A stretch of 64,000 nt of DNA. It comes from Parasponia andersonii. Its lineage: Eukaryota; Streptophyta; Magnoliopsida; Rosales; Cannabaceae. The stretch spans positions 317,206 through 381,205 of the forward strand of contig JXTB01000318.1 of the NCBI GenBank assembly GCA_002914805.1, in the 5' to 3' direction. Positions 22,911-35,177 of this stretch are shown here, piece by piece. The stretch's first letter is position 1; the number at the start of each line of letters is the position of its first letter. A program made the position numbers and the translations under genes. Under the pieces are notes generated by a model, which had not been told where the DNA came from, ran no database searches, and saw only the letters and a program-made list of their open reading frames with translations.

Positions 22911-25159
22911 TCAGACAAAAGTACATAACAGGAATGGAAAGGACAGAAGAACGCTGTTTGTAGCCAAGTTAGCAAGCCCTGACTTCTGAGGAAAGACTAC
23001 AAGTGCACCATAAACAAAAGATAGTGCCAATGCCACAAGTGCTAGCTCAATCAAGATTGTCAGGCAGTATATCGGGTATATGAATCCCAAACGCTTAGGC
23101 CAGGCCGCAACTAGAAAGTGGACAAACGTGGAGGCTGCTGAGCAACCAAAAGCCAAGGAATCAAACAGAAGAAACGTTTTGAAATCACTTTTCCCACTTA
23201 AAATCGCCATGCCTTGTTCGTTGTATCCGCCAGGCATTGTGAATGCCGCCACAAATGTGACTGCTGATATGATTGTGGTTACCAATAAGTTAATGCTTGA
23301 CAGGTCTGTAATATCTAGAGACTTGTATCCTTGAGAATTTGTTTCAGGTTCATTGTCTTTGCACTTATCTGAAACATAAAATTTGCTTGCTTCAACCAGT
23401 TTCGTCCTGGCTTTTTCATCTTCTTTGCTCTCTGCGGCTTGAGTTTTCCCGCGTTGTTTTATCTCAATCAATGCCTGTACTTCCGTAGTTTCTCTGATGA
23501 CGTTTTGTTCCAAACTTGGCAGAGCTCCCTTTATCTCCAAAGTGGCCATACTCAGAGTTTTAAGCTGTTACAAAGATACCTTATTAGTACTATTTTTTTT
23601 AAAAAAAAAAATCTTGGATTATCTAGTTTTTTTATGTTGTTTATCAATGACTTTTAACAACAGCTTACTCTTTCAAGCTCCCTAAGCTGCTTGCTTGATC
23701 GGATGATGTCAATGGTGGTCGTTCCAGTCTTGTTTAGAGCCCCTTTGTCAACTCTTGGGTCTTTGGCCATCATTTCCAAAATCTTGGAATGTCCTTGGAA
23801 AGCAGCCAGATGCAAAGGGGTATTACCTTACTTATCTTGCTCATTTATAAGATCTTGAAAAGCAAGTGTTTGGAGGAAAAATTTTACTGCATTTTTCTTT
23901 CTACTCTCCACAGCAACATGAAAAGCAGTTCGTTCTCTATCATCCAACAACTCACAAGTATCCAGGCATTTTGTGACTATCGATTTCATCACATTCACAT
24001 GTCCTTCCTTAGCTGCAATGTGAAGAGCAGACATGCCTTCATTGTCCTTTACGTACGTAATTGAAGAATGATTGACCTCCAAAAGCAGTTCAACAACTTC
24101 TAGGTTGCCTAAGTGCGCCGCATAGTGAAGAGGTATCCAACCAAAGTCATCAGCTTCTACAATTGAAGATGGACATTTTTTAGAAACCTTTCCCACAAAA
24201 TCTGCAACCCGAGAGGGGAAAATTGTTAAGAGTCAGCAAAGTGAATCATATAAATGAGTCTTTCAAAGTGTTATTGTCTGTAATAATTTCTAAACCAGTG
24301 AACTTAAAACTTTACCTGCACCTGAGATATCTATTTCATACTTTGAGATGGGAAACTCGAAACCAAAGCATATGAATTGATCAATATAGGAGCAGTTCCT
24401 CCATAATGGAAGTGTCATTTTGTTAGTGGATTTGAAATGATTGTCCACAAGAAACAAAATCAACAGCCTGCTGTGAGTCTTAGCCTAAATAATGTAAAGA
24501 AAAAACCAAAATTTGGAGGACAGAATAAGAAAAAAATACCCCAAAAAAAAAAAATAACAACAACAATGTGATCAATACTAACTTTTATGTGTTCGAATCA
24601 CGGCTGAATGCAAAGCATTCAAACCGTTCCTTCCTCCATAAGAGCACTTGGGTGCAGTCTCAAGGATATGAAGAGCAACCTTGTAAAAGCCTCTATCCAC
24701 AGCCAAGAACAAAGGACATTCTCCAACATTGTTGACGAAACATGTCAAATCTCAGTCTTCGTCAATCAGTAACATGGCTACCTCATAGTGACCATTTCGA
24801 ACAGCTTCATGTAGAGCCGTGTCCCCTTTCAAATTTGTCATCCTTAGCAGACTCCGGTCAGCTTTAAGGTCTTGCTCCTTTGCCTTGTTTACTATCAAGC
24901 GAATCATCTCCAAATGCCCCAGCCTTGCTGCAATATGTAGTGCAGTGTTGTCTCTCATGTTCGTTTCATACAGAAGCGAAGAATTCGAGTACAGAACATC
25001 TTCTGCAAGCTTTCTTTGGCCCGATTTTGCTGCCACATGAAGAATGGTATTGTTTTGGGATGTAAATTGGCCAAGATATATATTGGAACCAACTTCAGTG
25101 AGTTTCTCAGATAGTTCACTGCTTCCATGGATTGCAGCATTATACAGCTCAAGATCCAT
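22911..25159 (-). pseudogene. Ankyrin-repeat/PGG membrane protein (ACD6-like), two nonsense codons
   Basis: Three exons can be joined in phase: 25159-24583, 24201-23669 and 23564-22911, 588 codons in total. Members of this family are multi-pass membrane proteins of immunity or salt response (ACD6, ITN1). The first two exons carry ankyrin repeats (NTALHIAARLGHLEMIRLIV; WIPLHYAAHLGNLEVVELLL; MSALHIAAKEGHVNVMKSIV). The last carries the PGG domain (AAFTMPGGY, about residues 478-484) with four hydrophobic segments and a C-terminal one. Codon 136 is TGA (24752-24754) in MLLIDED-stop-DLTCF, and codon 317 is TAA (23828-23830) in NEQDK-stop-GNTPLHLAA. Both fit one C-to-T change. Splice sites and the rest of the frame are intact, so the loss is recent. 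A sequencing error at two such sites is unlikely but possible. Confidence 0.85.
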
Positions 25160-26602
25160 TTTTGTTCTTGGATCTCAGCTTATAGCTGTGTTTTTATCAA
25201 TTTCATGTACATATTGCAATCAGGCATTTTATACACACTGCATTCTATAAGATAGTGTGTTAGCTGAATTATTTATATATTTTTTCTTTTTAGTGCAATA
25301 TTATAAATGGTTATATGTTATTTAACCCAAAGTGTCTCCTCCTCCTCTTTTCCTCTACTTCCACTCTTACCTGAAACTTTCAGAGAAAATGCTGCTTTTT
25401 GAAGCTGCAGCACTGTACAGCTCGTACCTCACAAATATAAAATATATTGTCAGTTCAAAAAGTTATATATATATATATATATATATTGATGCTGAATAAA
25501 AAAAATGGAAAGGACATGAAACTGGCTGCTCCCAATGAAAAGGTCAACTCTAAGCAAACATTTCTGAAATAAAAACTTGTAACTCAAGCTTAATACCGGC
25601 TAGAATTCATTTTGTCCAACCAAATAATTACCATGCATGCATGGTCTTGCTCCCCTATTCTTTATAATTTGTCTGTAACATGTAAATTCACAAATTTAAT
25701 CTTGTGAAAGTAGTATCATTGAGTATAATTTTTCCCTTATAACTAGCATTATGAGTAGAGATCAGGTGATTTCAAGTTTCTCAAAGTATCATATAGGCTT
25801 CCATGTGTTAAACACTAGCACAAAGAAAATTTTGAAAATTTTTGCTCTTGAATTACTTATTTGCATATATTGTACACGTTAAGTTGCACTCAAAAGTCTA
25901 ATTATTATTAATTGAAGTTCCTTTCAGTTTCAGTTCCATGAATATTGTATTTGGTTTGACTTTGAAGATGGGTTTGAAAAATGGCTCAACTATTATTTTA
26001 AAATGAAGATGGGTTTGAAAATGGCTCAACTATTATTTTAAAATAATCATATAGCCTGTCAAAGGTCTTGACACATGAAATAATCAGTCTTTGATAAAAG
26101 TCGTTCACAAGTGCACAATCAAACCTAATTATTTAGCCTTGGCCTGATTCTGGCCTGGCCTGATATATTCAAACTGCCTGACTCTACCCTTGTTGAGTTT
26201 AAAATGCTTGATCAATTGCATACCTACGCGGATTTAGGGAGTACTTTTCTTGGTTTATATGGTCGACTTATTCACAATCTTTCCACAGCTGACTAAATTA
26301 TTTGAGTACTCTCATCAATATTCAAGCATTCATTGATTAAACAATTAGTATATTAAGTTGCCCGTTACTAGGCTCATTTGAAGCCATTCATTGGCCTAGT
26401 AACCAATTTTATGTACATACCTCTGAATTATGTAACCAAATTACGTACTTTTGTCAAACGTATGTAACAGTACTCGTACTTTTCTAATCTTCTTGTAAAA
26501 ATTTGTACAATCAAAATAAACTTCATGTGAATCCAAATGGTCAATTCTTTCCCACTAATTTCTTTACATAGAAAGAAAAGGACTAATTCATTCATTTGCT
26601 AT
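25160..26602. other. Spacer between the two ankyrin genes
   Basis: It holds an (AT)n run at 25466-25486 and a 42-bp tandem duplication at 25962-26044. The part nearest 25160 is the promoter side of the pseudogene, with AT-rich TATA-like words near 25270. No gene. Confidence 0.6.
25962..26044. repeat. Tandem duplication of a 42-bp unit
   Basis: The unit tgaagatgggtttgaaaaat, then ggctcaactattattttaaa, occurs twice directly adjacent. The second copy lacks one A. Near identity implies a recent event. Confidence 0.9.
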
Positions 26603-28907
26603 CTACAGACAGCCTATGATGAAAAGAAACACACAGCAACCACCCATGATGAGAGTATACTCTGCTAGACTCGACGAGCTTGGCATGACGACGCGCAAGC
26701 CAGAAGTGAAAGCCACCACCATTCCAAAGATGGAAATGTAAGTAAGAGCGGCTGCAATTTTTGTAAAACGCAGGAGAAGATGGTAATTATGCTCAACTGA
26801 GCTAAAGAACTGAAGCAGAACTGAGGCTGTTGAGCAGTAGAAGGCTACTGAATCTGCAACGACAAATACTTTGAAGAAAGACTCGTTTGACAAAACTGCC
26901 ATTCCCTTACCAATATGATCACTGTTGTCGTTTTCATACCCTCCAGGTATGGTAAAAGCTGCTGTAAATGTCACTGTTGCAATAAGAGCCGCTACCAGCA
27001 AATGGGTGTCTAAGATTTTCTTCAAACGACGAGATTTGATGGGATTTTCTATGTGATGATGTCCAGATATGACGCCTTTGTCATCGTTGTTTTCTTGCTC
27101 TTCTTCTGAATTATCAACTGTGCTCTTGTCGTTTGTAACTAATTGGTTCCCACGTTCTACCCTGTGAACGATTGATTGTAAACTCTCTTGCCCACCCTGT
27201 CGTTCCAACTTCTTTATAAGCCAACTCTGAAAATAGTAATGAATAAACCAACATCACTCTCATGCTCTAAAACTAGTTGATCAACACTATATATTGTGAT
27301 ATATATACTAAGAAATTAAGAATTTGGAGGCCTACCCTTACAAGTTCTCCTATATTTGCATTAGTTCGAACTATGTCAATGGGCTTAAGGTACCTGAGAT
27401 TAGTAGCCCTCTTGTCCACTCTGTAATCCTCAACTAGAATCTTTATAATCCTCTGCTTTCTACAGCCGGCGGCTAAATGCAACGGAGTGTTCCCATCTTT
27501 ATCCGCTACGTTTAGCATGAACTCTAGCCTTGGAGTGTTGAGAATATACTTGACAACTCTCAGTTTTCCATTGACAACAGCAACATGAAGAGGTGTCCAG
27601 CCTCTTATGTCAACCAAATCACAAGCCTCCGGTTTTTGATGAACGATTTCTCGCATTACTCGGACATGGCCTTCTTTAGCTGCAATGTGAAGAGCGGACA
27701 TGCCTTCTTTGTCCTTCAGGTATGCAACTGAACTAAACTTCTGTTGAAGAATAAGTTTGGTTGCTTCAAGGTGACCCAAGAATGCAGCATAATGAAGAGG
27801 AGTCCATTGGAGTAAATTGTCCTGTTGTTCTAGTAAAGCAGCCTTTTGAGTTTCTTCCCTCTCTAGTAGTAGTCCTATTATATCTAGCAATAGTAATTGA
27901 AAAGCTCTGTTGATTTTAGAGTATGTATAAATTTCAATGACCAAAAAAAAACCTAAAGAAGCTGAGAAGAAGAGTGTGTACATCACCTATTTCAGTTTTT
28001 TGGGGTAATCTTCCGATGAATTCTTCCAAGTGTAAAAGAAAACTCCGAATCAGTCGCCGCAAGTTCTCGAGAGATAAATCTGGCACATGATGTTCCAAAA
28101 ATATAGCTGAAACATGAAATCAGACAGGAGGTTGTTCTATAAAGACATGGTCTAATTGGAGGTCTCACTAATGTAATTAGTACAAAATGAAGAGCAAAGA
28201 AAGAACGATTCAAAAGCATTTCAAGCTGTAATTAAACAAGTTGACCAGAAAGCCAAAAGGGTCAACCCATTCTTGTGGAACTGAGAACAAGGGATAAACT
28301 ACTGTGGAACTTCTAAATTACCATGACGGGTCCGAATCACTGCCGCATGCAAAGCATTCATTCCATTAGAGCCGCGGCACGTCGGCGGAGATGTGAAACG
28401 GCATTTTTCCATGATGTGTTCGGCAATATCAAGAAAACCACCCTCCACGGCGAGAAAAAGTGGAGACTCGTTAGCTTTATTGAATACATCCAGCGAGTCC
28501 CGATCTGCATCAATCAATAACATGGCCACTCCAAGGTGACCATTTCTCACCCCAACGTGCAAAGCAGTATCTTCCTTAGCCAAATCTCTCATCCTCAGCA
28601 TATTCCTCGCGTCGGCTTGCGCTCTCTCGACATCACCAGCGCAGTCAATGAGGAGCCGAACCATTTCTTGGTTCCCAACCCTGGCTGCTATATGGAGGGG
28701 AGTTTCGCCTGCGGCGTTCGCTTTGAGCAGCAGCCTTGGACACAGGTTGAGAAGTTGTTCTGTGAACTTGTGCTGATTAAATCTGACGGAAATATGGAGA
28801 ATGGTGCTCATTTGAGGTGTTAATAACTCCAAAATCTGCTTTTCTTTCAATCTTTCAATAGGGTCGAAGTCTCCTGATGCTGCAGCCTCGAATACTGTTC
28901 GATCCAT
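26603..28907 (-). CDS. Ankyrin-repeat/PGG membrane protein (ACD6/ITN1-like), 625 aa
   Basis: Four exons, 28907-28322, 28106-27987, 27883-27336 and 27226-26603, join in phase with GT-AG borders to 626 codons including the stop. The N-terminal half has ankyrin repeats (TPLHIAARVGNQEMVRLLI; TALHVGVRNGHLGVAMLLI; NALHAAVIRTRH). Exon 3 has four more (WTPLHYAAFLGHLEATKLIL; MSALHIAAKEGHVRVMREIV; WTPLHVAVVNGKLRVVKYIL; NTPLHLAAGCRKQRIIKILV). The C-terminal exon holds an acidic linker and the PGG domain (FTAAFTIPGGY, PGG at 512-514) with four to five membrane segments. It is a likely plasma-membrane signalling protein of biotic or abiotic stress; the exact role is unknown. TATA (ATTTATATAA) lies near 28990. 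It is a tandem paralogue of the pseudogene downstream, which lacks the 40-codon exon 2. Confidence 0.88.
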
Positions 28908-30024
28908 TACAAACGAGTTCTTCTGATCTGTCTTCTAGGCTTTTGGATAACTGGGGATCATGTGAGCTTACGAAGTTCAACTTTGTGTTATTATATAAAT
29001 ATCGTCTGATCATATGTGGTGGAATGGATACACGAATTTACTTGTTATAGTTTGACGTTTTCAACGTCGTCGGAAGAAGGCTCGGGAGCTTTCATGGCTG
29101 CATCCTGGAAGCTTACTGGGAAAAGGACACTGTCCTTTAATGATTTATTTTTTCATGGGGAACTCTCGATTAAATAAAAGTTGGATATTAAAATTAACAA
29201 AATTGCAGTTTAGTAAGCCACCGGATGAGATTGAGTAATCAAATTTTAATCCTCGAAGAGGTTCGACGGTAAGCTACGCGTTTCTTAACTCTCTATATGT
29301 TGAAGTTGTGATTGAAATTCACTGGCACAAAATCAAAGCCTGCCCTTGTGTGTGTGTGGAAGTACCGCCACATATCACCAAACAGAAAATGCTGTTCCCT
29401 ATTGAACAACGACGTTCCCATGTATAAAACCCCCCTAAAACATACTCCTCTCAGTTCCCTTCAAATGAATACATGCTGGCCTAACGTTGTACTTGAAATT
29501 ATTGGAAATAAATATAAAAATATCCTCCAAGCTGAGCCTGTTTCATTGCCCGCAAAATTGACTAAACAACAACTAGGCTAGGAAATTTTTTCTGCTCGCC
29601 CTTTTATATTATTGCTGTTGCAAGACTCTAAAGTCAACGCTTAAAGCATCTAAAACATAATATTCCATTGACTTTCTTCCAACCAATAGTGCTCCACAGG
29701 AGCAGTTTGCGAGAGCGTTTCCAATGGGCAAAGTAAATCAGAATGTACAATGACGAAAATTGAGCAGCAGCAGCAAAAAGTTCGTACGGGAAGAGTAAGT
29801 AATCACAAAATGAAAATGGCTCAACCCTAACGATTAGCCTAGTGCACACGATCAAATCTAACAAATGTAACTAGTTCTAGAAGATTTGACAACATCGCCA
29901 AGTACAAAATTACAACTGTCATTTAGAGGGAAAAACAAAAAAACTATTTGGTGGTCATCAGGTTCTCAACAATTGCTATTTTATAGTTCCAACAATAACA
30001 AACCAAATTAAACTCCCCTCCTAC
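28908..30024. other. Ankyrin gene promoter and FLK 3' UTR
   Basis: 28908-29300 is the 5' flank of the ankyrin gene, with its TATA near 28990. About 29650-30024 is the likely 3' UTR of the KH gene. A frame at 29312-29581 has no family resemblance and was not called. Confidence 0.5.
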
Positions 30025-33000
30025 TTAGTACCCGTAGTTTGCTCCATAGACCGAGCCATAGCCTCCAGCATGGCCTGTGTGTCCTGCATTTGATGGTGGA
30101 GAAGCATACACAGAACCATGAGCAGCATAAGAATTATAACCTTGGTCTGCGGGGGCAGCAGCTTGAGTTTGTGCTGATCCAGCAGCATCAGCCATGAAAT
30201 TCTGCAAAAGGCAAGAGAAAAATAAGCCCTTTACCTGATAAGAAGCAAACTATAACTGGAACAGAATCGTAAAAAAAGGTAATAAATCCAGGGTAGGGAG
30301 GATTGCCTGTATCAGTTGCTGAGCTGTTTGGACTTGAGAAGCACTTCCACTAATTTCAACTGTCATTTCTGTAGGATTACCCCGAGTCTCTTGTATTGTA
30401 ACAGTTGCTCCACTAGCTCGTCTGATGTAGCTTATGCTTGCACCAGAAGTTCCTATAACAGCATCAGCAAAAGATAGCGGAATTTGCATTTGATGGGTAA
30501 TCTGCAAAAACAAAATAAGAGAGATTGTTTAGTTAGCTGATACAGTAAAAACGAACAAAGAATCACTTGTCTAGAAATGCCACTTGTAACTGCATAACAA
30601 AATTGGAAGATTCTTCCAATGTATAAAAGAAAAATTCAAATGCTTTTGCTACTATAACTATCCCAACAATGATTTTTTTTCTTTTTTTTTGACCTAGGCT
30701 CCTTACAAAGAAATAAGAAATTGTATCGATGTAGGGAATAGAAAAAAAACGCTAGTAACTACTTGGTAGTAAATATAATAATTGGATATACTGGGTTCCA
30801 TCGTTTCTATGGTTCTATCTACAATCATTGAGCAAGTTCTGTATGGACAGCTGAAGTCAATCTCACAATTCAAAACCTGAGTTACAAAACGATATGAAAA
30901 AAGACCTCTCTCTGAGATCATGAACAGTAGTAATTAAATACAACATAGAAACATATACGTCAACACTGCTTAAAAGTTAAAATAAGTGCTCACTACCCAA
31001 AAAATAAAAAATCTGTAGAAGAAGAGGCTAAGAGCAATCATAAAACTTTCAATTCAAAGTAGTCTTTCAAAATATCATCAAAACTTATGATTTATGAATA
31101 TAAATTCAGCAAAGATTAATTCACGATGAATGTAAGCAAAACAAACAAGGGAGACAAAAATAACCTGTGAAACCATTGAAGGTGCTGTTTGTGCGTTAGA
31201 AGATGCATGTACACCTATAGGAGCTTCTCTTCCATATGCTAATATGCCATGATGAGGTTGTTTATCCATGGGTTGTGGCGGCAAGTCTGCAGGTGGATAG
31301 TAATTGTCATGCTGCCTTGGAGGTGGCATGTATTGAGGATTATGTCCAAATCCAGGACCTCCACCACCACTTTGGGGAGGTCCTTGAGGTGGACCCCCCC
31401 ATGGTTGATGAGGTGGCATGTGCTCTACCTGGTTATTCCCCATTTGCATCTGGTGAAAAGAAACAAATGTTTATGTATTTCCACATTGAAAATCAATTCA
31501 AACTGTTGCAATCAAAGAATCAGAAAACTCACATGCATCTCAAAAACTGGAATTACACTGCGGTCAACTAAAAATTTCCTAAGATGAGAAGCAATTAGTT
31601 CAATTGCTTTGTGCACACCAGCAGGTTCACCAACAACTTCAACAACCCTGTCATCTTGAAGCGCGAAAACTGGTAGATCTTCTGCAGCAATCATTTCAAC
31701 AGAATTAAGTAACATTTAAATAATACAACATACCAAGTAGATAGAAAAAAAAAATAGGGGGGAAACAGATAAAGCAAGTTGATCAACCCAGCCAATAGGG
31801 ATGGAAAAAAATATCAGTAACAAAGATTATAATTAAAATATGGATATTTTTATTAAACAAACTGCTAAAAACAAAACTCCTATAAGTATGATAATGAACC
31901 ATAGATTACACCAACATGTGTAAAATATACAGCACAACCCATATCCGAAATATGCATAAATATATAAAGCATTACCATGCATCCATCTAATTTTCATGCG
32001 AAAAATACGAGAAAATCTATGGAAAGTCACCTGATCCAAGAACTCTCACTATACAATTAGAACCTTCTTGGATGGATTTAACAGTTCCTCCCTGTTTTCC
32101 AATTAAGCTTCCTGCCTGTGAGGCCGGAACAAGCAGCCTTGTTGACACTTTTACTCCCACGTTCGATGAAGCATGAGAAGAATCACCATCCAAACCATCA
32201 ACAATGCGTTTGTGAACTCTCAAAAGACCATCCATAGCAGGAGGAAGGGAAGAATCAGGTTCTTCCTTCGCGGATACCATTACCTATTGAAGAGCAACAG
32301 TTAAATGAGCATACTAAAGGAAAAAAAATTGAGCAATTTATCAAAGAGAAATTGTGCCTGAGCATTCAAATGAAAACTAGAAATTCTGGTGGAAACTATC
32401 TTACTCTAACCAAAGACCATTACCTATTGGGGAAAAAAAAAAAAAAAACACTATGTACAGGCCTAGACAAATCTCTAATTCTAACTAATTCTCTTACACT
32501 GTCCATCAACAATTACTGGCTTATTGTTACTGTAATGAAATGTTAACAACCTCATTTACAACTATTAATCCAATATAAATCTTCACCTCTGTATTATTAC
32601 TTATTTTGGTTTCTTTCTTTTATTAAGTATACCATTTGTGGCAAGACATCAATCATCCAAGTTCTGAAGTTACCAGAAGAATGCAGAGCTCTTGATAGAA
32701 TTGTTCGAGTAGTATATGTGTTAAAACGGATCTAACTTTTCAGCACTTTGTAATGCACAATGCTGATCTCTGCAATCTGGACCTTTGGTTCTTCAAGTTT
32801 GGGATCTTATGATGATTGAGTCGTTGACTTAAAAAATTGAGCATAGAACCTGCACAGATCCATTGTTGTCATAACCATAGATGGAATTGTATTCACATTT
32901 TAGGATTGCTTTGGATGATACTATTTTCCTGTCTTCTTTAAGTTACAGTTTTGGAATTATAGCTAATCCAGCGTTTCATTGTCATAGGAGTCATCAATAA

Positions 33001-34282
33001 CCATTTTTCATCATTCTATTGTATTGTCTTCTTTTATTTTATATGTATATTTCAAGATGTTTAAACACAGCAGATCTATAAAATAATACTGCTTATTGGG
33101 GATCGATTTGTTGCAAACTTCTCTCCTATTTAATATCGTAAAAACTATTAGCTAATCTAAGAAAATAACATGATCGTGGGATATAAATGAATAAAATAAT
33201 TCAAGCACAAGGACTATACGAAATCAACTAAGAATCTCCAACAAAGGTGAAAACACATGAAGGCTTGTTGATTTCGTACATGCTAACTCAATATGTTCTA
33301 TATCTTTCTTCGATAATTATTGTACGATCTTTTTTCGCACCATCAACTTTAAATTAAGAATTTTTTACTTGATTTTTTTCAAACTGTCTTCATTAAGAAT
33401 CAAAGATGAGAGGGATCTTCAATCTACAGTCTGTTATTCTATCACTTTTCGTTTTACTTTTTTCTTCTTTTTGAGAAAGGGCTGGGGAAGGTTCAAACAT
33501 TTCAGAAATCTTCTTATAAATTGAGAATTCTTCACAGTAAGAGATTTCTAGCTTAAAAAATTGATTTCCACTCTTTCAGACGCATAATATCCTGAATTTG
33601 TTTCTGCATATCTAGCAACATAGGGCTACCTTAACTTATCACTACTCTGTCATTGGTTAATACAGTTCATACCAGTAAACCGTATGCATTAGAACTTCCA
33701 TTATGGAGCTATTCAAACCAGTAATTGTTCCCTAGGAAGTAGACAGTGATAAGAGATTAGAAAAAACAAATTGGTATTTGTACTCTAAGCAACCTGTTGA
33801 TCTGAAGCAGAAAACTTATTCATAAAGAAATGTAAGTAGAATTCTACTATCCCAATCACAAGCCTTACAAAAAAACATACAAAACTAAGATACAAACTTA
33901 CAGCTCTTTCTGCTGTCCCAGGAGGGCCATCAAGAATTTTAATGCGTGCTCTTGTCTCCTCAACTATTTTCTTGATAAACTCCCCCTTGCGTCCAATTAT
34001 GCTACCAACTTTTTGTGCTGGTACCAGCATGCGGAAAACGCTCTCACCGGGCCATCCAGGCCACTTCTTTTCAACCACAGGTACCTCATCATGCCCTTGT
34101 TTTTGTTCAGGCTGGGAGTCCTCTGGCACTTCTAGGTGGTCTTTCAATTCTGAGTTCTCCGGCACTTCCAAGTCTTCCTGCACTTCCAAGTTTTCTGGCA
34201 CTTCCAAATTTTCTGGAACTTCTAAGTTCTCGGGTACATGATCTACATCTTGTTCACCAAAACTTTGATCAATTTCAGCCAT
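30025..34282 (-). CDS. FLK: FLK-type RNA-binding protein with three KH domains, 479 aa
   Basis: Coding exons 34282-33902, 32283-32031, 31681-31533, 31449-31165, 30501-30307 and 30201-30025 sum to 1440 bases, all in phase. FLK is a nuclear KH protein that in Arabidopsis promotes flowering by lowering FLC through RNA processing. An N-terminal acidic repeat VPENLE (16-55) precedes WPGWPGE and KH1 (about 81-140, GRKG 97-100). KH2 follows at about 173-245 (LIGKQGG 187-193), then a Pro/Gly/His-rich linker, then KH3 from 357 ([17 protein letters not shown]). The tail is Gly/Tyr-rich ([12 protein letters not shown]). A 5' UTR exon ends at 34980 (CTCAT|GTAAGTG) and joins 34292. The first coding intron is long (32284-33901). 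The last intron appears to begin GC (CAG|GCAATC). Sequence and synteny both support FLK. Confidence 0.92.
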
Positions 34283-34659
34283 AGATGTTGCACTGCAGTA
34301 AACAAATCCAATACAAATAAGCTAACAAACAGGGTCAAAATTGTATCAAAATCCAGCTCATTATACTAATCCAATTATTTCTCTAATAAAGAATTCTAAT
34401 AATCTTAACCCGTTAAAGAGCAAGAAACTTGTAAACATGACCCAAGTAAGATCAAGTAAGGCAGAACTAATGAAATAACCTCAACTGTGAGAAGTCAATA
34501 AGCTCTAATTAAAACTAATGTTTAGACATCTCAACACCGATTTGTACAACAAAAATTCCTAATCTAAGCAAACTTAAACAACACACTTATAAATCCGTGG
34601 CGTTAACACAACCCCACCTAGGGATAAACCACAGGCATGAACGCCTACTCCTCCTTACC

Positions 34660-34671
34660 CCCCCCCCCCAA

Positions 34672-34703
<32 letters not shown>

Positions 34704-34707
34704 ACCC
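34660..34707. repeat. Poly-C plus (CA)n microsatellite in FLK leader intron
   Basis: A run of about ten C is followed by about 15 CA units and then poly-A. Likely length-polymorphic. Confidence 0.9.
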
Positions 34708-34916
34708 AAAAAAAAAAAAAAACCGCAAGAATTCGAGGAAAAAAATAATAATAATAACAAAAAAAAATGAGGATAATTCACAATGCTCATACCAAAACAC
34801 CGAACAAAACCCATTAATGGATTGAAATATTAGCTCGCCAAAACATTAAAAGAAATGACAAAAAAAAAAATCACAAGCGTAAAGGAAACCCAACATAAAA
34901 AACCCTAGAAGCAAAA

Positions 34917-34918
<2 letters not shown>

Positions 34919-34950
<32 letters not shown>
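34919..34950. repeat. (AT)n microsatellite in FLK leader intron
   Basis: About 15 AT units, close to the leader donor site. Confidence 0.9.
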
Positions 34951-34953
<3 letters not shown>

Positions 34954-34979
34954 GACAATAAAAGCAAAACCACACTTAC

Positions 34980-35110
34980 ATGAGCGACGAAGAGTCGAAA
35001 GTTGATGGTTTATTGGGTTCGAATCGTACAACCAGAAAGAGGGTTTGCGTTCTAGGGTTCGAAAAGTGGTTTAAAGGGAGAAGGAAGGAAGGGTGGATTT
35101 TTATCCGATT
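34980..35110 (-). other. FLK: 5' UTR exon of FLK
   Basis: The donor CTCAT|GTAAGTGTG (GT at 34979-34978) closes an untranslated exon. The matching acceptor is TTTACTGCAG|TG before 34292, ten bases upstream of the ATG. The upper end is approximate. The 687-base leader intron contains a C-run and (CA)n at 34660-34707 and (AT)n at 34919-34950. Confidence 0.6.
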
Positions 35111-35177
35111 GGACTACGTTTGAGGGCCGATTTCGGATTGAGAGGGTTACCCAAAATTTGTGGTAATAGCAGCAAGA

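Noticed and set aside
24318..24385. Possible extra exon in the ankyrin pseudogene (ends CAGGTGCAG|GTAAAG)
   Set aside because: Joining 24583 directly to 24201 keeps frame and gives the family wording RTHKNFVGKV; the extra exon is not needed and has a weak acceptor.
29312..29581. 89-codon frame between the ankyrin gene and FLK
   Set aside because: No family resemblance, no convincing promoter, and it overlaps flanking regulatory DNA.
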